DNA from: UBA3006 sp031401235
Lineage (GTDB): Bacteria; Actinomycetota; Acidimicrobiia; Acidimicrobiales; Ilumatobacteraceae
Direction of reading: 5' to 3'
Assembly (NCBI GenBank): GCA_031401235.1
Contig: JANNRJ010000029.1
Location: 14,509-78,508, forward strand
DNA length: 64,000 nucleotides
Shown: positions 52,572 through 60,114 of the stretch, piece by piece
How the letters are laid out: each line of letters begins with the position of its first letter
How positions within the stretch are numbered: position 1 is the stretch's first letter
The notes under the pieces: generated by a model
Seen by the model: the letters and a program-made list of their open reading frames with translations, nothing else
What the model was told of the DNA's origin: nothing
The model's database searches: none
Position numbers and translations under genes: made by a program

Positions 52572-52711
52572 AAAAGCGCGTCCTTCGCAATCTGTTGACA
52601 CCGATTCCGAATCGATCACAAGGAAATTACTACAGACAAATCATGCAGAGTTCGATGATGATATAGAGTCGTTTTCGTTCCTCGATGACCTAAAACTTAT
52701 GGAGTTGGCAT
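52572..52711. promoter_or_regulatory. arsC-acr3 divergent intergenic region
   Basis: 140 bp without a gene. Plus side: TAGAGT at 52664-52669 is a -10 candidate and GGAG at 52700-52703 a ribosome-binding site for acr3. A weak match to the arsI-arsR operator lies at 52649-52668 (about half the positions). A short palindrome CGATTC-C-GAATCG is at 52602-52614. Regulation by ArsR here is likely from context but not clear in sequence. Confidence 0.45.
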
Positions 52712-53815
52712 ATGAGCGAAATCCAGATGAGCGACGACGAACGAATTGATGCTCTAGTTGTCAAAATGCATTTGTCGACACTGAATCGCTTGCTGCCTCT
52801 TTGGATTGGGGCGGCGATGTTTTCCGGCATCGGGCTCGGGCGTGCGTTTCCCGACCTCAATGTCCAGTTGGAGAAGGTAAAAGTCGACAATGTGTCGTTG
52901 CCAATTGCGATTGGATTGCTGGCGATGATGTATCCGGTGCTGGCCAAGGTCCGCTATCGGTCGATCGGAACCGTAGTCAGCGATCGTCGATCGTTGGTGA
53001 TGTCGCTGGTGCTGAACTGGATGATCGGACCAGCGGTGATGTTCACGTTGGCGTGGCTGTTGTTGCCCGATCTACCTGAATATCGAACCGGATTGATCAT
53101 CGTTGGTTTGGCTCGCTGCATCGCGATGGTGCTGATTTGGAACGATCTTGCGTGTGGCGATCGCGAGCTCGCAGCTGTTCTCGTGGCGATCAATTCGTTA
53201 TTTCAAATCGTGGCTTACTCGCTACTCGGCTACTTTTATCTAGACTTGCTCCCCGGATGGCTCGGCCTCGACAGCTCCGGCATTGATGTCACGGTATGGA
53301 AAATAGGCAAGTCCGTTCTTATCTTCCTCGGTTTGCCGCTTCTGGCCGGTTTTCTCACTCGCACCTTCGGAGAACGGGCCAAAGGGACTGAATGGTACGA
53401 GCAACGATTTCTGCCCAAGATCGCCCCGATCGCGCTCTACGGATTGTTATTCACAATTGTTATCCTCTTCGCCCTGCAGGGCGACCGGATCACCAACCAA
53501 CCGTGGGACGTCGTCCGCATCGCCCTCCCGCTGCTCGCCTACTTCGCAATCATGTGGTTCAGCACGTTTTACGTCGGGTTAAAGATGCGAATCCAGTACG
53601 ACCGGAACGTGGCGATTGCATTCACCGCTACCGGCAACAATTTCGAGTTGGCGATCGCCGTCGCGATCGGCGTGTTTGGCGTGTCCTCGGGGCAGGCGCT
53701 CGCTGGTGTCGTCGGCCCATTGATTGAGGTACCGGTCCTCGTTGGCTTCGTCTATGTGGCCCTATGGGCACGGAAGCATTTCTATCCGCTCCCAGAACGA
53801 GTCAACCGCCGGTAA
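52712..53815 (+). CDS. acr3: Arsenite efflux transporter Acr3
   Basis: Membrane carrier expelling arsenite with the proton-motive force. 367 residues, about ten membrane segments. The conserved Cys of the fourth segment is in GLARCIAMVLIWNDLACGD, and ATGNNFELAIAVAIGVFG matches the late conserved helix. Three 50-60 base stretches counted by hand at 53471-53700 are 60-68% GC, above the window average near 50-53%, which suggests arrival by transfer. Convergent on arsI, 18 bp apart. Confidence 0.96.
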   Translation: MSEIQMSDDERIDALVVKMHLSTLNRLLPLWIGAAMFSGIGLGRAFPDLNVQLEKVKVDNVSLPIAIGLLAMMYPVLAKVRYRSIGTVVSDRRSLVMSLVLNWMIGPAVMFTLAWLLLPDLPEYRTGLIIVGLARCIAMVLIWNDLACGDRELAAVLVAINSLFQIVAYSLLGYFYLDLLPGWLGLDSSGIDVTVWKIGKSVLIFLGLPLLAGFLTRTFGERAKGTEWYEQRFLPKIAPIALYGLLFTIVILFALQGDRITNQPWDVVRIALPLLAYFAIMWFSTFYVGLKMRIQYDRNVAIAFTATGNNFELAIAVAIGVFGVSSGQALAGVVGPLIEVPVLVGFVYVALWARKHFYPLPERVNRR

Positions 53816-53833
53816 GGCCGAAATGGCGAAGTT

Positions 53834-54292
53834 TTAGCAACAGGCGATCGCACCATCGGTCGAACAGCAGGCATTTGTTGTTGTAACCAATTCGGTTGTC
53901 GCGTGCATGGCATCGGCATCGGCTAATACGGTATAGAACTCCCAAGGTGCGCCGTCGGGGTCATGCACCCACACTTTGTCTTGCACCGCGAAGCAACATA
54001 TTGTGTCTTTTTCGATTGAATCGACCCAACCTAATTCTTGGAAGTGGCTGATCGCGGCGTCAACCTCATCGGTTGACATCACTTCGACACCGAGATGATT
54101 GATGCGCGGGTAGTCGCTTCCTTCCGCTTTTGGTGTTTCGATGAGCACCAATTTGAGCGGCGGCTCGGCTATCGCAAAGTTTGCATAACCCTCGCGCAAT
54201 TTGGCTGGCTGAGTGGAGAACATTTTGCTGTAAAACTCCACAGCTTCGGCGAGATTCGACACATTGAGGGCTAGTTGCACACGTGAGGTCAT
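53834..54292 (-). CDS. arsI: ArsI/CadI-like VOC-fold protein (C-As lyase candidate)
   Basis: 152 residues, glyoxalase/VOC fold. ArsI breaks the carbon-arsenic bond of trivalent methyl or aromatic arsenicals. The hallmark vicinal pair Cys99-Cys100 is in ICCFAVQDKVWVHDPDG, with metal-site residues expected at His66 (INHLG) and Glu118 (WEFY). A C-terminal Cys cluster (142-143, 151-152) is typical. CadI, a cadmium-induced relative, cannot be excluded. Divergent from arsR behind a shared operator; no arsM is present, so substrates would come from outside. Confidence 0.85.
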   Translation of the reverse strand: MTSRVQLALNVSNLAEAVEFYSKMFSTQPAKLREGYANFAIAEPPLKLVLIETPKAEGSDYPRINHLGVEVMSTDEVDAAISHFQELGWVDSIEKDTICCFAVQDKVWVHDPDGAPWEFYTVLADADAMHATTELVTTTNACCSTDGAIACC

Positions 54293-54298
54293 GGGCTT

Positions 54299-54304
54299 AT
54301 GATA
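54299..54304 (-). promoter_or_regulatory. Candidate -10 (TATCAT), leaderless arsI promoter
   Basis: Minus strand TATCAT, 6 nt, then the arsI ATG at 54292. The palindromic operator begins at its upstream edge. Confidence 0.5.
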
Positions 54305-54323
54305 TATTGATGATTATCGATAT
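54304..54323. promoter_or_regulatory. Palindromic ArsR operator between arsI and arsR
   Basis: ATATTGAT-GATT-ATCGATAT: two 8 bp arms matching at 7 of 8 positions around a 4 bp centre. It covers the spacer of the arsI promoter and a plus-strand TATATT (54303-54308) facing arsR. This size and AT-rich form suit an ArsR/SmtB dimer. It also means the ATG at 54310 lies inside the operator and is unlikely to start arsR. Confidence 0.65.
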
Positions 54324-54354
54324 TGCAAGTATTTCCTCGAAAATTTCTCCGGTC

Positions 54355-54675
54355 GTGAAAACGTCCCAAATTTGTTGTGTGGCAGTCTCCGAAGCACCGT
54401 TGAACAGGAGCAACGCCACACGAATAGCCACTGCGTTTGCCGCCCTCGGCGACCCAATTCGTTTGAGGTTATTTAGTTTGATCGCAGCGGCCGGAGATTC
54501 TGAGACGTGTGCCTGTGCCTTGGTCAAACCAACTGGACGCTCCCAACCAACGGTTAGTCATCACCTCAAGGTATTGCGCGAAGCCGGGCTCATAACCAGT
54601 AACAAACGAGGCACATGGGTGTGGTACCGCATAAATCCAGATCGCTTGAGCGAACTGCAATCTATTCTTGGCTAG
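54355..54675 (+). CDS. arsR: ArsR-family arsenic-responsive repressor
   Basis: Winged-helix repressor released from DNA by arsenite. 106 residues from the GTG at 54355; the frame opens further upstream (ATG 54310) but that codon lies in the operator. ATAFAALGDPIRLRLFSLI is the dimer/first helix region, GRSQPTVSHHLKVLREAGLI the recognition helix, and KRGTWVWYRI the wing. Cysteines at 7-8 and 52/54 fit the Corynebacterium-type site (Cys pair near the N-terminus plus one Cys near 55) rather than the ELCVCDL type. Start confidence is moderate; no ribosome-binding site is seen. Confidence 0.88.
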   Translation: MKTSQICCVAVSEAPLNRSNATRIATAFAALGDPIRLRLFSLIAAAGDSETCACALVKPTGRSQPTVSHHLKVLREAGLITSNKRGTWVWYRINPDRLSELQSILG

Positions 54676-54691
54676 CTATTTTTAATAGCCA
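54669..54691. terminator. Possible bidirectional hairpin between arsR and the acyltransferase
   Basis: TGGCTA and TAGCCA arms enclose an AT-rich 11-base loop containing TTTTT; an alternative inner stem GCTATT/AATAGC is also possible. The site lies at the convergent arsR and acyltransferase stops. Stem is short, so the call is weak. Confidence 0.3.
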
Positions 54692-55599
54692 GGATCACTT
54701 GGCCAATTCGGCGAGAACAAATGCCACTGCTCAGGGGCGCGTTTGATCAGTATTTCCATTTCAGAGATGAGCATTTGAGAAATTCGGCTCACATCTTCGC
54801 GCAATGATCCCTTTCGCTCGACCACAACTGGAGGGCGCACCACCGTGTGGTGACCGTCAACTCGGCGAGTGAAGTATGCAGCAGCCGGAATCAGCGGTGC
54901 TCCAGTGCGTAACGCAAAAAATGCCGGCCCGGCCGGCACGGTGGTGCGTTCCCCAAAAAACTCAACTTCTACCCCACTTCGCACGCCATCGCGGGGAATG
55001 TCGCGATCGCACAATAACGACACCGGCCGGTTCAACTTCAATGCTTCCTGCACTGCAATACCGGCTCGATCATCCAAGGGAATCACATGGGCCCCCATTT
55101 TGGTTCGCATCTCTACGAACCATTCGTACAGTTCTGATGGTTCGAGTTTTTCAACAACCGCTGTCAGTTGATACCCCTCGTCACAAAGCCAGCGACCAGC
55201 CCATTCCCAGCCACCGACATGGGGCAATGCCAAGATCGCGCCCTTGCCGCCTTGCAATGCATTTTCAATGTAGGAAAATCCTTCAATGCTGTGCCCCGCG
55301 CTGATGGTCTGACGACTGAGCGTCGAGAGACGAAATGTCTCCAGGTAATAACGGGCATAACTCTGGAACGACCGTTGAACGGCTTGACGAAGTGCGAAAT
55401 CTTTGAGTGTCGGATCTACCCGCTGCAGATGTCGCTCCACCAATTTGCGCTCGTCTCGCATACCAAGTGAAAATGGTGGAGACAGAGCCATTGCCGCCCC
55501 AAATACAAGTGGCGCCGGAGTGAATCGCGCCAGCATCGAGGCCAATTTGTAACCACTGAGGGTAAATGAATCGTTGCCGAAATCGCGCCAAGTGGCCAT
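54682..55599 (-). CDS. LpxL/PatA-like lysophospholipid/PIM acyltransferase
   Basis: 305 residues, LABLAT family. The catalytic HxxxxE-like motif is LPHVGGWEWAG, followed by the LLCDRDIPRDGV segment and GPAFFALRTGAPLIPAA. In mycobacteria the gene in this place encodes PatA, which acylates phosphatidylinositol mannosides. Next to pgsA and, across the arsenic island, the pimA-like gene, the same role is the best inference here; true PIMs in this lineage are not shown. Confidence 0.85.
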   Translation of the reverse strand: MATWRDFGNDSFTLSGYKLASMLARFTPAPLVFGAAMALSPPFSLGMRDERKLVERHLQRVDPTLKDFALRQAVQRSFQSYARYYLETFRLSTLSRQTISAGHSIEGFSYIENALQGGKGAILALPHVGGWEWAGRWLCDEGYQLTAVVEKLEPSELYEWFVEMRTKMGAHVIPLDDRAGIAVQEALKLNRPVSLLCDRDIPRDGVRSGVEVEFFGERTTVPAGPAFFALRTGAPLIPAAAYFTRRVDGHHTVVRPPVVVERKGSLREDVSRISQMLISEMEILIKRAPEQWHLFSPNWPSDPGY

Positions 55600-55626
55600 G
55601 AGCTTATTTCAGCCAGAACTTACGCG

Positions 55627-56316
55627 TTACGGGTGTCGGCGACGAGATTGCAACCGAGCACGGTATGCATCCCGAACCGACCTGCGCGATGCACGACGCG
55701 ACCGTCGCACAGCTTGCTTTTCGGCAGTAGTCGGGGCAACGGCCGCCTGGCGCCACACTTTGAAGAAGCGTTGGATTGCTGTGGCCGAAGTAAGCACCAG
55801 CATCAGCCACATCACCCAATACAGCATCGATCCAAAGAGCAAGCCGATGCATAGCAGAATGATCCGCTCGGCACGCTCCATCAACCCGCCTTTGGCTTGA
55901 AGTCCAAGCGATTCGGCTTTGGCTCGCTCATAGGAAATGAGCATTGACACGCCCATCACTGCAAAGGGAACAAGTGCCGCATGTCCGCCGCGCTCATTGG
56001 TTAAATACCATGCCACTCCACCAAGGAGCACCGTGTCGGTTATCCGGTCGATTACCGAGTCAAAAAACGCGCCGCGCTGACTGGCTGAATTAGACGCCTT
56101 GGCCAATGCCCCATCCAATAAATCAGGCAAAGCAGCTAGCACCACGAGAAACAAACCAAGTGGTAACGCACCCAAACCAATGGCAAAGGCGGCTCCCACA
56201 GCAATCAGCAGACCGATCACAGTGAAATGATCGGGAGTCATCTTGGTCCGACGCAATAGTTCGCCAATTGGGCGAATTGCCCGCTCTACTTCCACGCGAA
56301 AGCGGCCGTCAAACAT
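55627..56316 (-). CDS. pgsA: CDP-alcohol phosphatidyltransferase (phosphatidylinositol-phosphate synthase-like)
   Basis: 229 residues, about six membrane segments. The CDP-alcohol motif spans 65-90: Asp65, Asp68-Gly69, Ala72, Gly82, Asp86, Asp90, with Lys73 in place of the usual Arg of the AR pair. In this gene order (thrS-HIT-pgsA-acyltransferase-pimA) the actinobacterial enzyme makes phosphatidylinositol phosphate from CDP-diacylglycerol and inositol phosphate. The tail is Arg-rich. Confidence 0.88.
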   Translation of the reverse strand: MFDGRFRVEVERAIRPIGELLRRTKMTPDHFTVIGLLIAVGAAFAIGLGALPLGLFLVVLAALPDLLDGALAKASNSASQRGAFFDSVIDRITDTVLLGGVAWYLTNERGGHAALVPFAVMGVSMLISYERAKAESLGLQAKGGLMERAERIILLCIGLLFGSMLYWVMWLMLVLTSATAIQRFFKVWRQAAVAPTTAEKQAVRRSRRASRRSVRDAYRARLQSRRRHP

Positions 56317-56345
56317 TGATCAAAGTCTAGTTGGCGTCGGTGCGG

Positions 56346-56825
56346 CTACAGGTCTGGGTTCAATTCGGTGAGACATTGCACAATTTCGCCGTCAATTGCA
56401 TCCACTAGAACCAAGCCCCGTTGACGAGGTGGGTCTTCTGCGCTGTAACAAAATACCCTCCAAGTTGGCCGACTCCGCAGGCCTAACCACACCTGTTGGG
56501 CAGATGCGTGTCCGACGGCAAAGTCGGCGGCTCGTGTCGCCAGAACCAGGGCCTGCTTTTCATCAACTTCCAATGACCACGATGATGTCAATCCGTAGAT
56601 GCCAAACACACCGAGAATGATTGCGGCAATCACCATCCCGTTGTTGACGAGACCACTTGTCGACGAAGAGAACGCAAAGCGAATCAACAAACAAACCGCC
56701 GCGACGAGAAGATATATCGCGGCCGGAATTCGCCGACGACTGTTATCTGGAAATTGATTTGGTCCGACAAAAGCCGACACATCAAGATCTGCCGGCAACT
56801 CGTCGCGAATTTCGTTGCTGCTCAT
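56346..56825 (-). CDS. Uncharacterised two-span membrane protein
   Basis: 159 residues from the ATG at 56825, which overlaps the HIT stop by 4 bp. An acidic N-terminus is followed by two membrane segments (about 34-51 and 62-80) and a soluble C-terminal domain of about 75 residues with WSLEVDEKQALVLATRAADF and a LRSRPTWRVFCYSAEDPP stretch. I do not recognise a family. Its tight place between HIT and pgsA suggests a part in the same inositol-lipid unit. Confidence 0.7.
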   Translation of the reverse strand: MSSNEIRDELPADLDVSAFVGPNQFPDNSRRRIPAAIYLLVAAVCLLIRFAFSSSTSGLVNNGMVIAAIILGVFGIYGLTSSWSLEVDEKQALVLATRAADFAVGHASAQQVWLGLRSRPTWRVFCYSAEDPPRQRGLVLVDAIDGEIVQCLTELNPDL

Positions 56826-57328
56826 ATTGCTAGACGAATCCACGCCGCCCCAATTCGCCGTGAAGTGACATCTAGGGCTTCCGGAATAATTTTTGTACTA
56901 GCCACTGAGACCATAAAATTAGTGTCGCCTCCCCACCTGGGAACCACGTGAATATGCAAATGTTGAGCAATGCTGCCCCCCGCCACTTGACCAAGATTTA
57001 TTCCAACGTTGAGTCCTTGCGGGTGATACTCATCTTTAAGCACACGAACTCCCATGGTTACAGTGGCCCAAATTTCAGTCGTCTCTTCTGGAGTGAGTAA
57101 TTCGAGATCTCCCACTTCCCGATACGGAAGCACCAATAGATGTCCAGGCGAGTATGGAAATGCATTGAGAATGACGAAACAAAACTTTCCGCGATGAACG
57201 ATGTGTGTCTCATCATCGGAAATCCCGCTATTGAGTATCTCAGTGAATACCGATTCGGGTGTGGGGTGAGGCTTCATGTCTCGCTGGACATATTGTGCAC
57301 GCCAGCCATTCCATAGTCGCTCCAGCAT
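56822..57328 (-). CDS. HIT-domain hydrolase/phosphorylase
   Basis: 168 residues from the ATG at 57328 (a TTG one codon earlier is less likely). The histidine triad is QHLHIHVVPRW, with NAFPYSPGHLLVLPYREV upstream. It matches the Ap4A-phosphorylase-like HIT proteins found between thrS and pgsA in mycobacteria, where AP4A phosphorolysis has been shown. Overlaps the thrS stop by 4 bp; a link to synthetase by-product Ap4A is plausible. Confidence 0.9.
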   Translation of the reverse strand: MLERLWNGWRAQYVQRDMKPHPTPESVFTEILNSGISDDETHIVHRGKFCFVILNAFPYSPGHLLVLPYREVGDLELLTPEETTEIWATVTMGVRVLKDEYHPQGLNVGINLGQVAGGSIAQHLHIHVVPRWGGDTNFMVSVASTKIIPEALDVTSRRIGAAWIRLAI

Positions 57329-59301
57329 CAATTCACCGCCGATTCAGTTCTTAATCGGTTGATGAATTCGAGAACCGGCACATCTCGAGCAACAACACCA
57401 CCACGAGGATTGAGTCCAACCGTGTCGTGAGCAACGTCGTCGTCACCGACGACGAGGACATACGGAAGTCGCTCAAGTTTGGCGGTGCGAATGCGCTTGC
57501 CAAGTTGTTCGGTTGCCGGATCAATGTCGACACGAAAACCGGCGTCGGCCAATCGATCGACCAACTGAGTTGCATATTGTTCATGAGCCGTGGCGACTGG
57601 CAGCACACGCACCTGCACTGGAGCAAGCCAAATGGGGAAAGCTCCCCCGTAGTGTTCGAGCAAAACCCCAAAGAACCGCTCCACCGAGCCGAACAACGCA
57701 CGGTGCAACATGATCGGTTGACGCCGCACATTACCAGTGTCGATGTATTCGAGTTTGAATCGCTCCGGCAGATTGAAATCCAATTGAATCGTGCTCAATT
57801 GCCACTTTCGACCGATTGCATCGCGCACATCAATGTCAATTTTGGGACCGTAAAAAGCCGCATCGCCTTCCGTAGTCGTGTATTCAACGCCATGTCGCTG
57901 TAATGCTTCTTGAAGCGCCACGGTTGCCTTGGCCCAGATTTCGTCAGACCCCACCGATTTTTCAGGATTCCGAGTGGACAATCTGAATTCAAAGTCATTG
58001 AAACCAAAACGACGTAACACCGACATGACGAAGTCCATCAACGAAGTGATCTCATCGGACAACTGTTCTTCGGTGCAGAAAATATGGCTGTCGTCTTGGG
58101 TGAATCCACGAATCCGCATCAGACCATGCAATGTGCCAGCACGCTCATAGCGATATACGGTGCCAAGTTCATAAAAACGAAGCGGTAACTCACGGTAACT
58201 GCGTTGCCGGTTACGGAATATGAGACAGTGCATCGGGCAGTTCATTGGCTTGGGGTAATACGTGCCGTTGTCCATCTCCATCGGCGGATACATGCTGTCT
58301 TTATAGAAATCCAAATGACCAGAGGTTTCAAACAATTCAGCCTTGGCCAGATGGGGCGTATACACAAATTTGTAGCCACCACTTTGATGTCGGTCGCGGC
58401 TGTAGTCCTCCATGATTTTGCGAATAATCGCACCTTTGGGATGCCAAACCGCAAGTCCCCCACCAATTTCACTTGGGAAGGAAAGCAAGTCCATTTCCGC
58501 TGCTAGCCGTCGATGGTCGCGCTTTTCTGCCTCGATCAATCGAGTTAGGTGTTCATCCAATGCGACTTTTGATTCCCAAGCGGTTCCATAAATGCGTTGC
58601 AGCATTGGACCCTTTTCATTGCCGCGCCAATATGCCCCAGCAACTTTCATCAGCGCAAAATGTCCGAGTTTGTCAGTGGATGGCACATGCGGGCCTCGAC
58701 AAAGATCGACGAATGAGTCACCATTTCGATACACACTCACTTCATCAACGCCAGTTAATTCGCCGGCATCTTCTGAATCGGCAGCACCAGAGGTGACACG
58801 TTGGATGATTTCACACTTGTATGGCTGATCGACGAAAAGTTTGAGAGCTTCGGCCGCGGACATCTCTTCACGAATAAATGGCTGCTTTGCCAAAATGATT
58901 TCCCGCATGCGTACATCGATAGACGCCAAATCGTCTTCGCTGAATGTGCGGCCATCTGGCAGTTCAAAGTCGTAATAGAAACCATCCTCAATCGCCGGGC
59001 CGATGCTGAACTTCGTCCCTGGAAACAAATTAATCACGGCTTGGGCCATCAAATGTGCAGTGGAGTGTCGCATAATATGACGTCCGGGTTCTGACTCCGC
59101 GGTGATAATCGCAGCTGTCGCTCCATCGGGAAGTACTCGGAGAAGATCCCACGGCTCGCCATTTATTGTCGCACCAACAGCCGCTTTGGCCAAGCGCGAC
59201 CCAATATTGGATGCTAAATCCAACCCCGTCGAACCGACCGGCAATACACGCACTGAACCGTCGGGAAGAGTTACATGAATCTCATTGGCTGAAACCGTCA
59301 T
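57328..59301 (-). CDS. thrS: Threonyl-tRNA synthetase
   Basis: 657 residues, full class II enzyme: TGS domain (about 1-70), editing domain with HSTAHLMAQAV, catalytic core with MNCPMHCLIF (zinc Cys) and RYERAGTLHGLMRIRGFTQDDSHIF in parts, and the anticodon domain (about 555-650). TAGACT lies 15 bp upstream of the ATG as a -10 candidate, with a longer spacer than the leaderless set. Heads the thrS-HIT-pgsA-acyltransferase unit. Confidence 0.98.
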   Translation of the reverse strand: MTVSANEIHVTLPDGSVRVLPVGSTGLDLASNIGSRLAKAAVGATINGEPWDLLRVLPDGATAAIITAESEPGRHIMRHSTAHLMAQAVINLFPGTKFSIGPAIEDGFYYDFELPDGRTFSEDDLASIDVRMREIILAKQPFIREEMSAAEALKLFVDQPYKCEIIQRVTSGAADSEDAGELTGVDEVSVYRNGDSFVDLCRGPHVPSTDKLGHFALMKVAGAYWRGNEKGPMLQRIYGTAWESKVALDEHLTRLIEAEKRDHRRLAAEMDLLSFPSEIGGGLAVWHPKGAIIRKIMEDYSRDRHQSGGYKFVYTPHLAKAELFETSGHLDFYKDSMYPPMEMDNGTYYPKPMNCPMHCLIFRNRQRSYRELPLRFYELGTVYRYERAGTLHGLMRIRGFTQDDSHIFCTEEQLSDEITSLMDFVMSVLRRFGFNDFEFRLSTRNPEKSVGSDEIWAKATVALQEALQRHGVEYTTTEGDAAFYGPKIDIDVRDAIGRKWQLSTIQLDFNLPERFKLEYIDTGNVRRQPIMLHRALFGSVERFFGVLLEHYGGAFPIWLAPVQVRVLPVATAHEQYATQLVDRLADAGFRVDIDPATEQLGKRIRTAKLERLPYVLVVGDDDVAHDTVGLNPRGGVVARDVPVLEFINRLRTESAVN

Positions 59302-59330
59302 AGCGCAACAAGTCTAGGTTGTGGGCAACC

Positions 59331-60089
59331 TCAATGGCTTACCAATTTAGCATCGACGCCGCATTCGCTTTGAGTCAGCATGTGCGCAATATCGCTTGGC
59401 AAAGTCTCGGCACGCTTCGTCGCATACACGTTGCGATATTCCTGCCCCGTGAGAGAACGGATTTCGAACATCACTTCATCGATCAACTGACGCAAAATTA
59501 AATGGTCATCGTGGCGATCCAAATAGTGCTCCACTGCAATTGGCCGGCCAACTCGAATCGTGACAATTCCACCGAGTCGGGGAAATTTCGCGTCTGGTGG
59601 CTGGATCTCCCTTGTACCAACGACGCCGACAGGAAAAATCGGACAGCCCACCTTCAACGCCAACCGGGCCGCGCCGGTATGACCTTTGTACAACATGCCA
59701 TCACGACTACGAGTTCCTTCGGGAAAGATTCCGAACAATTCACCTCGCCGCAACACATTCTCGGCGGCGTCGAGTGCGGCACTGGATTTTTCGCCACCAC
59801 TGCGGTCAATTGGAATCATTCCGAGCGCAGGAAACAACCGCTTAGTTTTCCACGAGTCCATGTACTCGCTTTTTCCGACAAATGAAATGTTTCGTGGAGC
59901 ATGCAACATCAGGAATGCGGAATCAAGGAAACTAATATGATTGGAACACAAGATTGCAGGACCAATCCTTGGAATCTGATCAAACCCTTCCAGCTCAAAT
60001 TTCCACAAGCGTTTTGAGGGCCACTTAACCAACTGCCGAACTCGCGACTGCAATTGTGTCGCTCCTTGATGCAGCTTGGAAACGGTCAT
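59331..60089 (-). CDS. plsC: 1-Acylglycerol-3-phosphate O-acyltransferase (PlsC-like)
   Basis: 252 residues. Acyltransferase motifs: SNHISFLDSAF (NHxxxxD), the FVGKSEY segment, and FPEGTRSRDG with the glycerol-phosphate-binding EGTR. Makes phosphatidic acid, the precursor of CDP-diacylglycerol used by PgsA. Sits between thrS and mshC on the same strand with its own -10 candidate. Confidence 0.9.
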   Translation of the reverse strand: MTVSKLHQGATQLQSRVRQLVKWPSKRLWKFELEGFDQIPRIGPAILCSNHISFLDSAFLMLHAPRNISFVGKSEYMDSWKTKRLFPALGMIPIDRSGGEKSSAALDAAENVLRRGELFGIFPEGTRSRDGMLYKGHTGAARLALKVGCPIFPVGVVGTREIQPPDAKFPRLGGIVTIRVGRPIAVEHYLDRHDDHLILRQLIDEVMFEIRSLTGQEYRNVYATKRAETLPSDIAHMLTQSECGVDAKLVSH

Positions 60090-60095
60090 ACCTTC

Positions 60096-60101
60096 AAACT
60101 A
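60096..60101 (-). promoter_or_regulatory. Candidate -10 (TAGTTT), leaderless plsC promoter
   Basis: Minus strand TAGTTT, 6 nt (GAAGGT), then the plsC ATG. The 6 nt could also act as a weak, close ribosome-binding site. Confidence 0.4.
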
Positions 60102-60114
60102 CGTTGTCCGTGGA

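Noticed and set aside
52602..52614. CGATTC-C-GAATCG palindrome as an ars operator
   Set aside because: Different sequence and shorter than the clear operator; short palindromes of this kind occur by chance.
52649..52668. Second ArsR operator upstream of acr3
   Set aside because: Only about 11 of 20 positions agree with the arsI-arsR palindrome and the arms do not pair well; mentioned as weak only.
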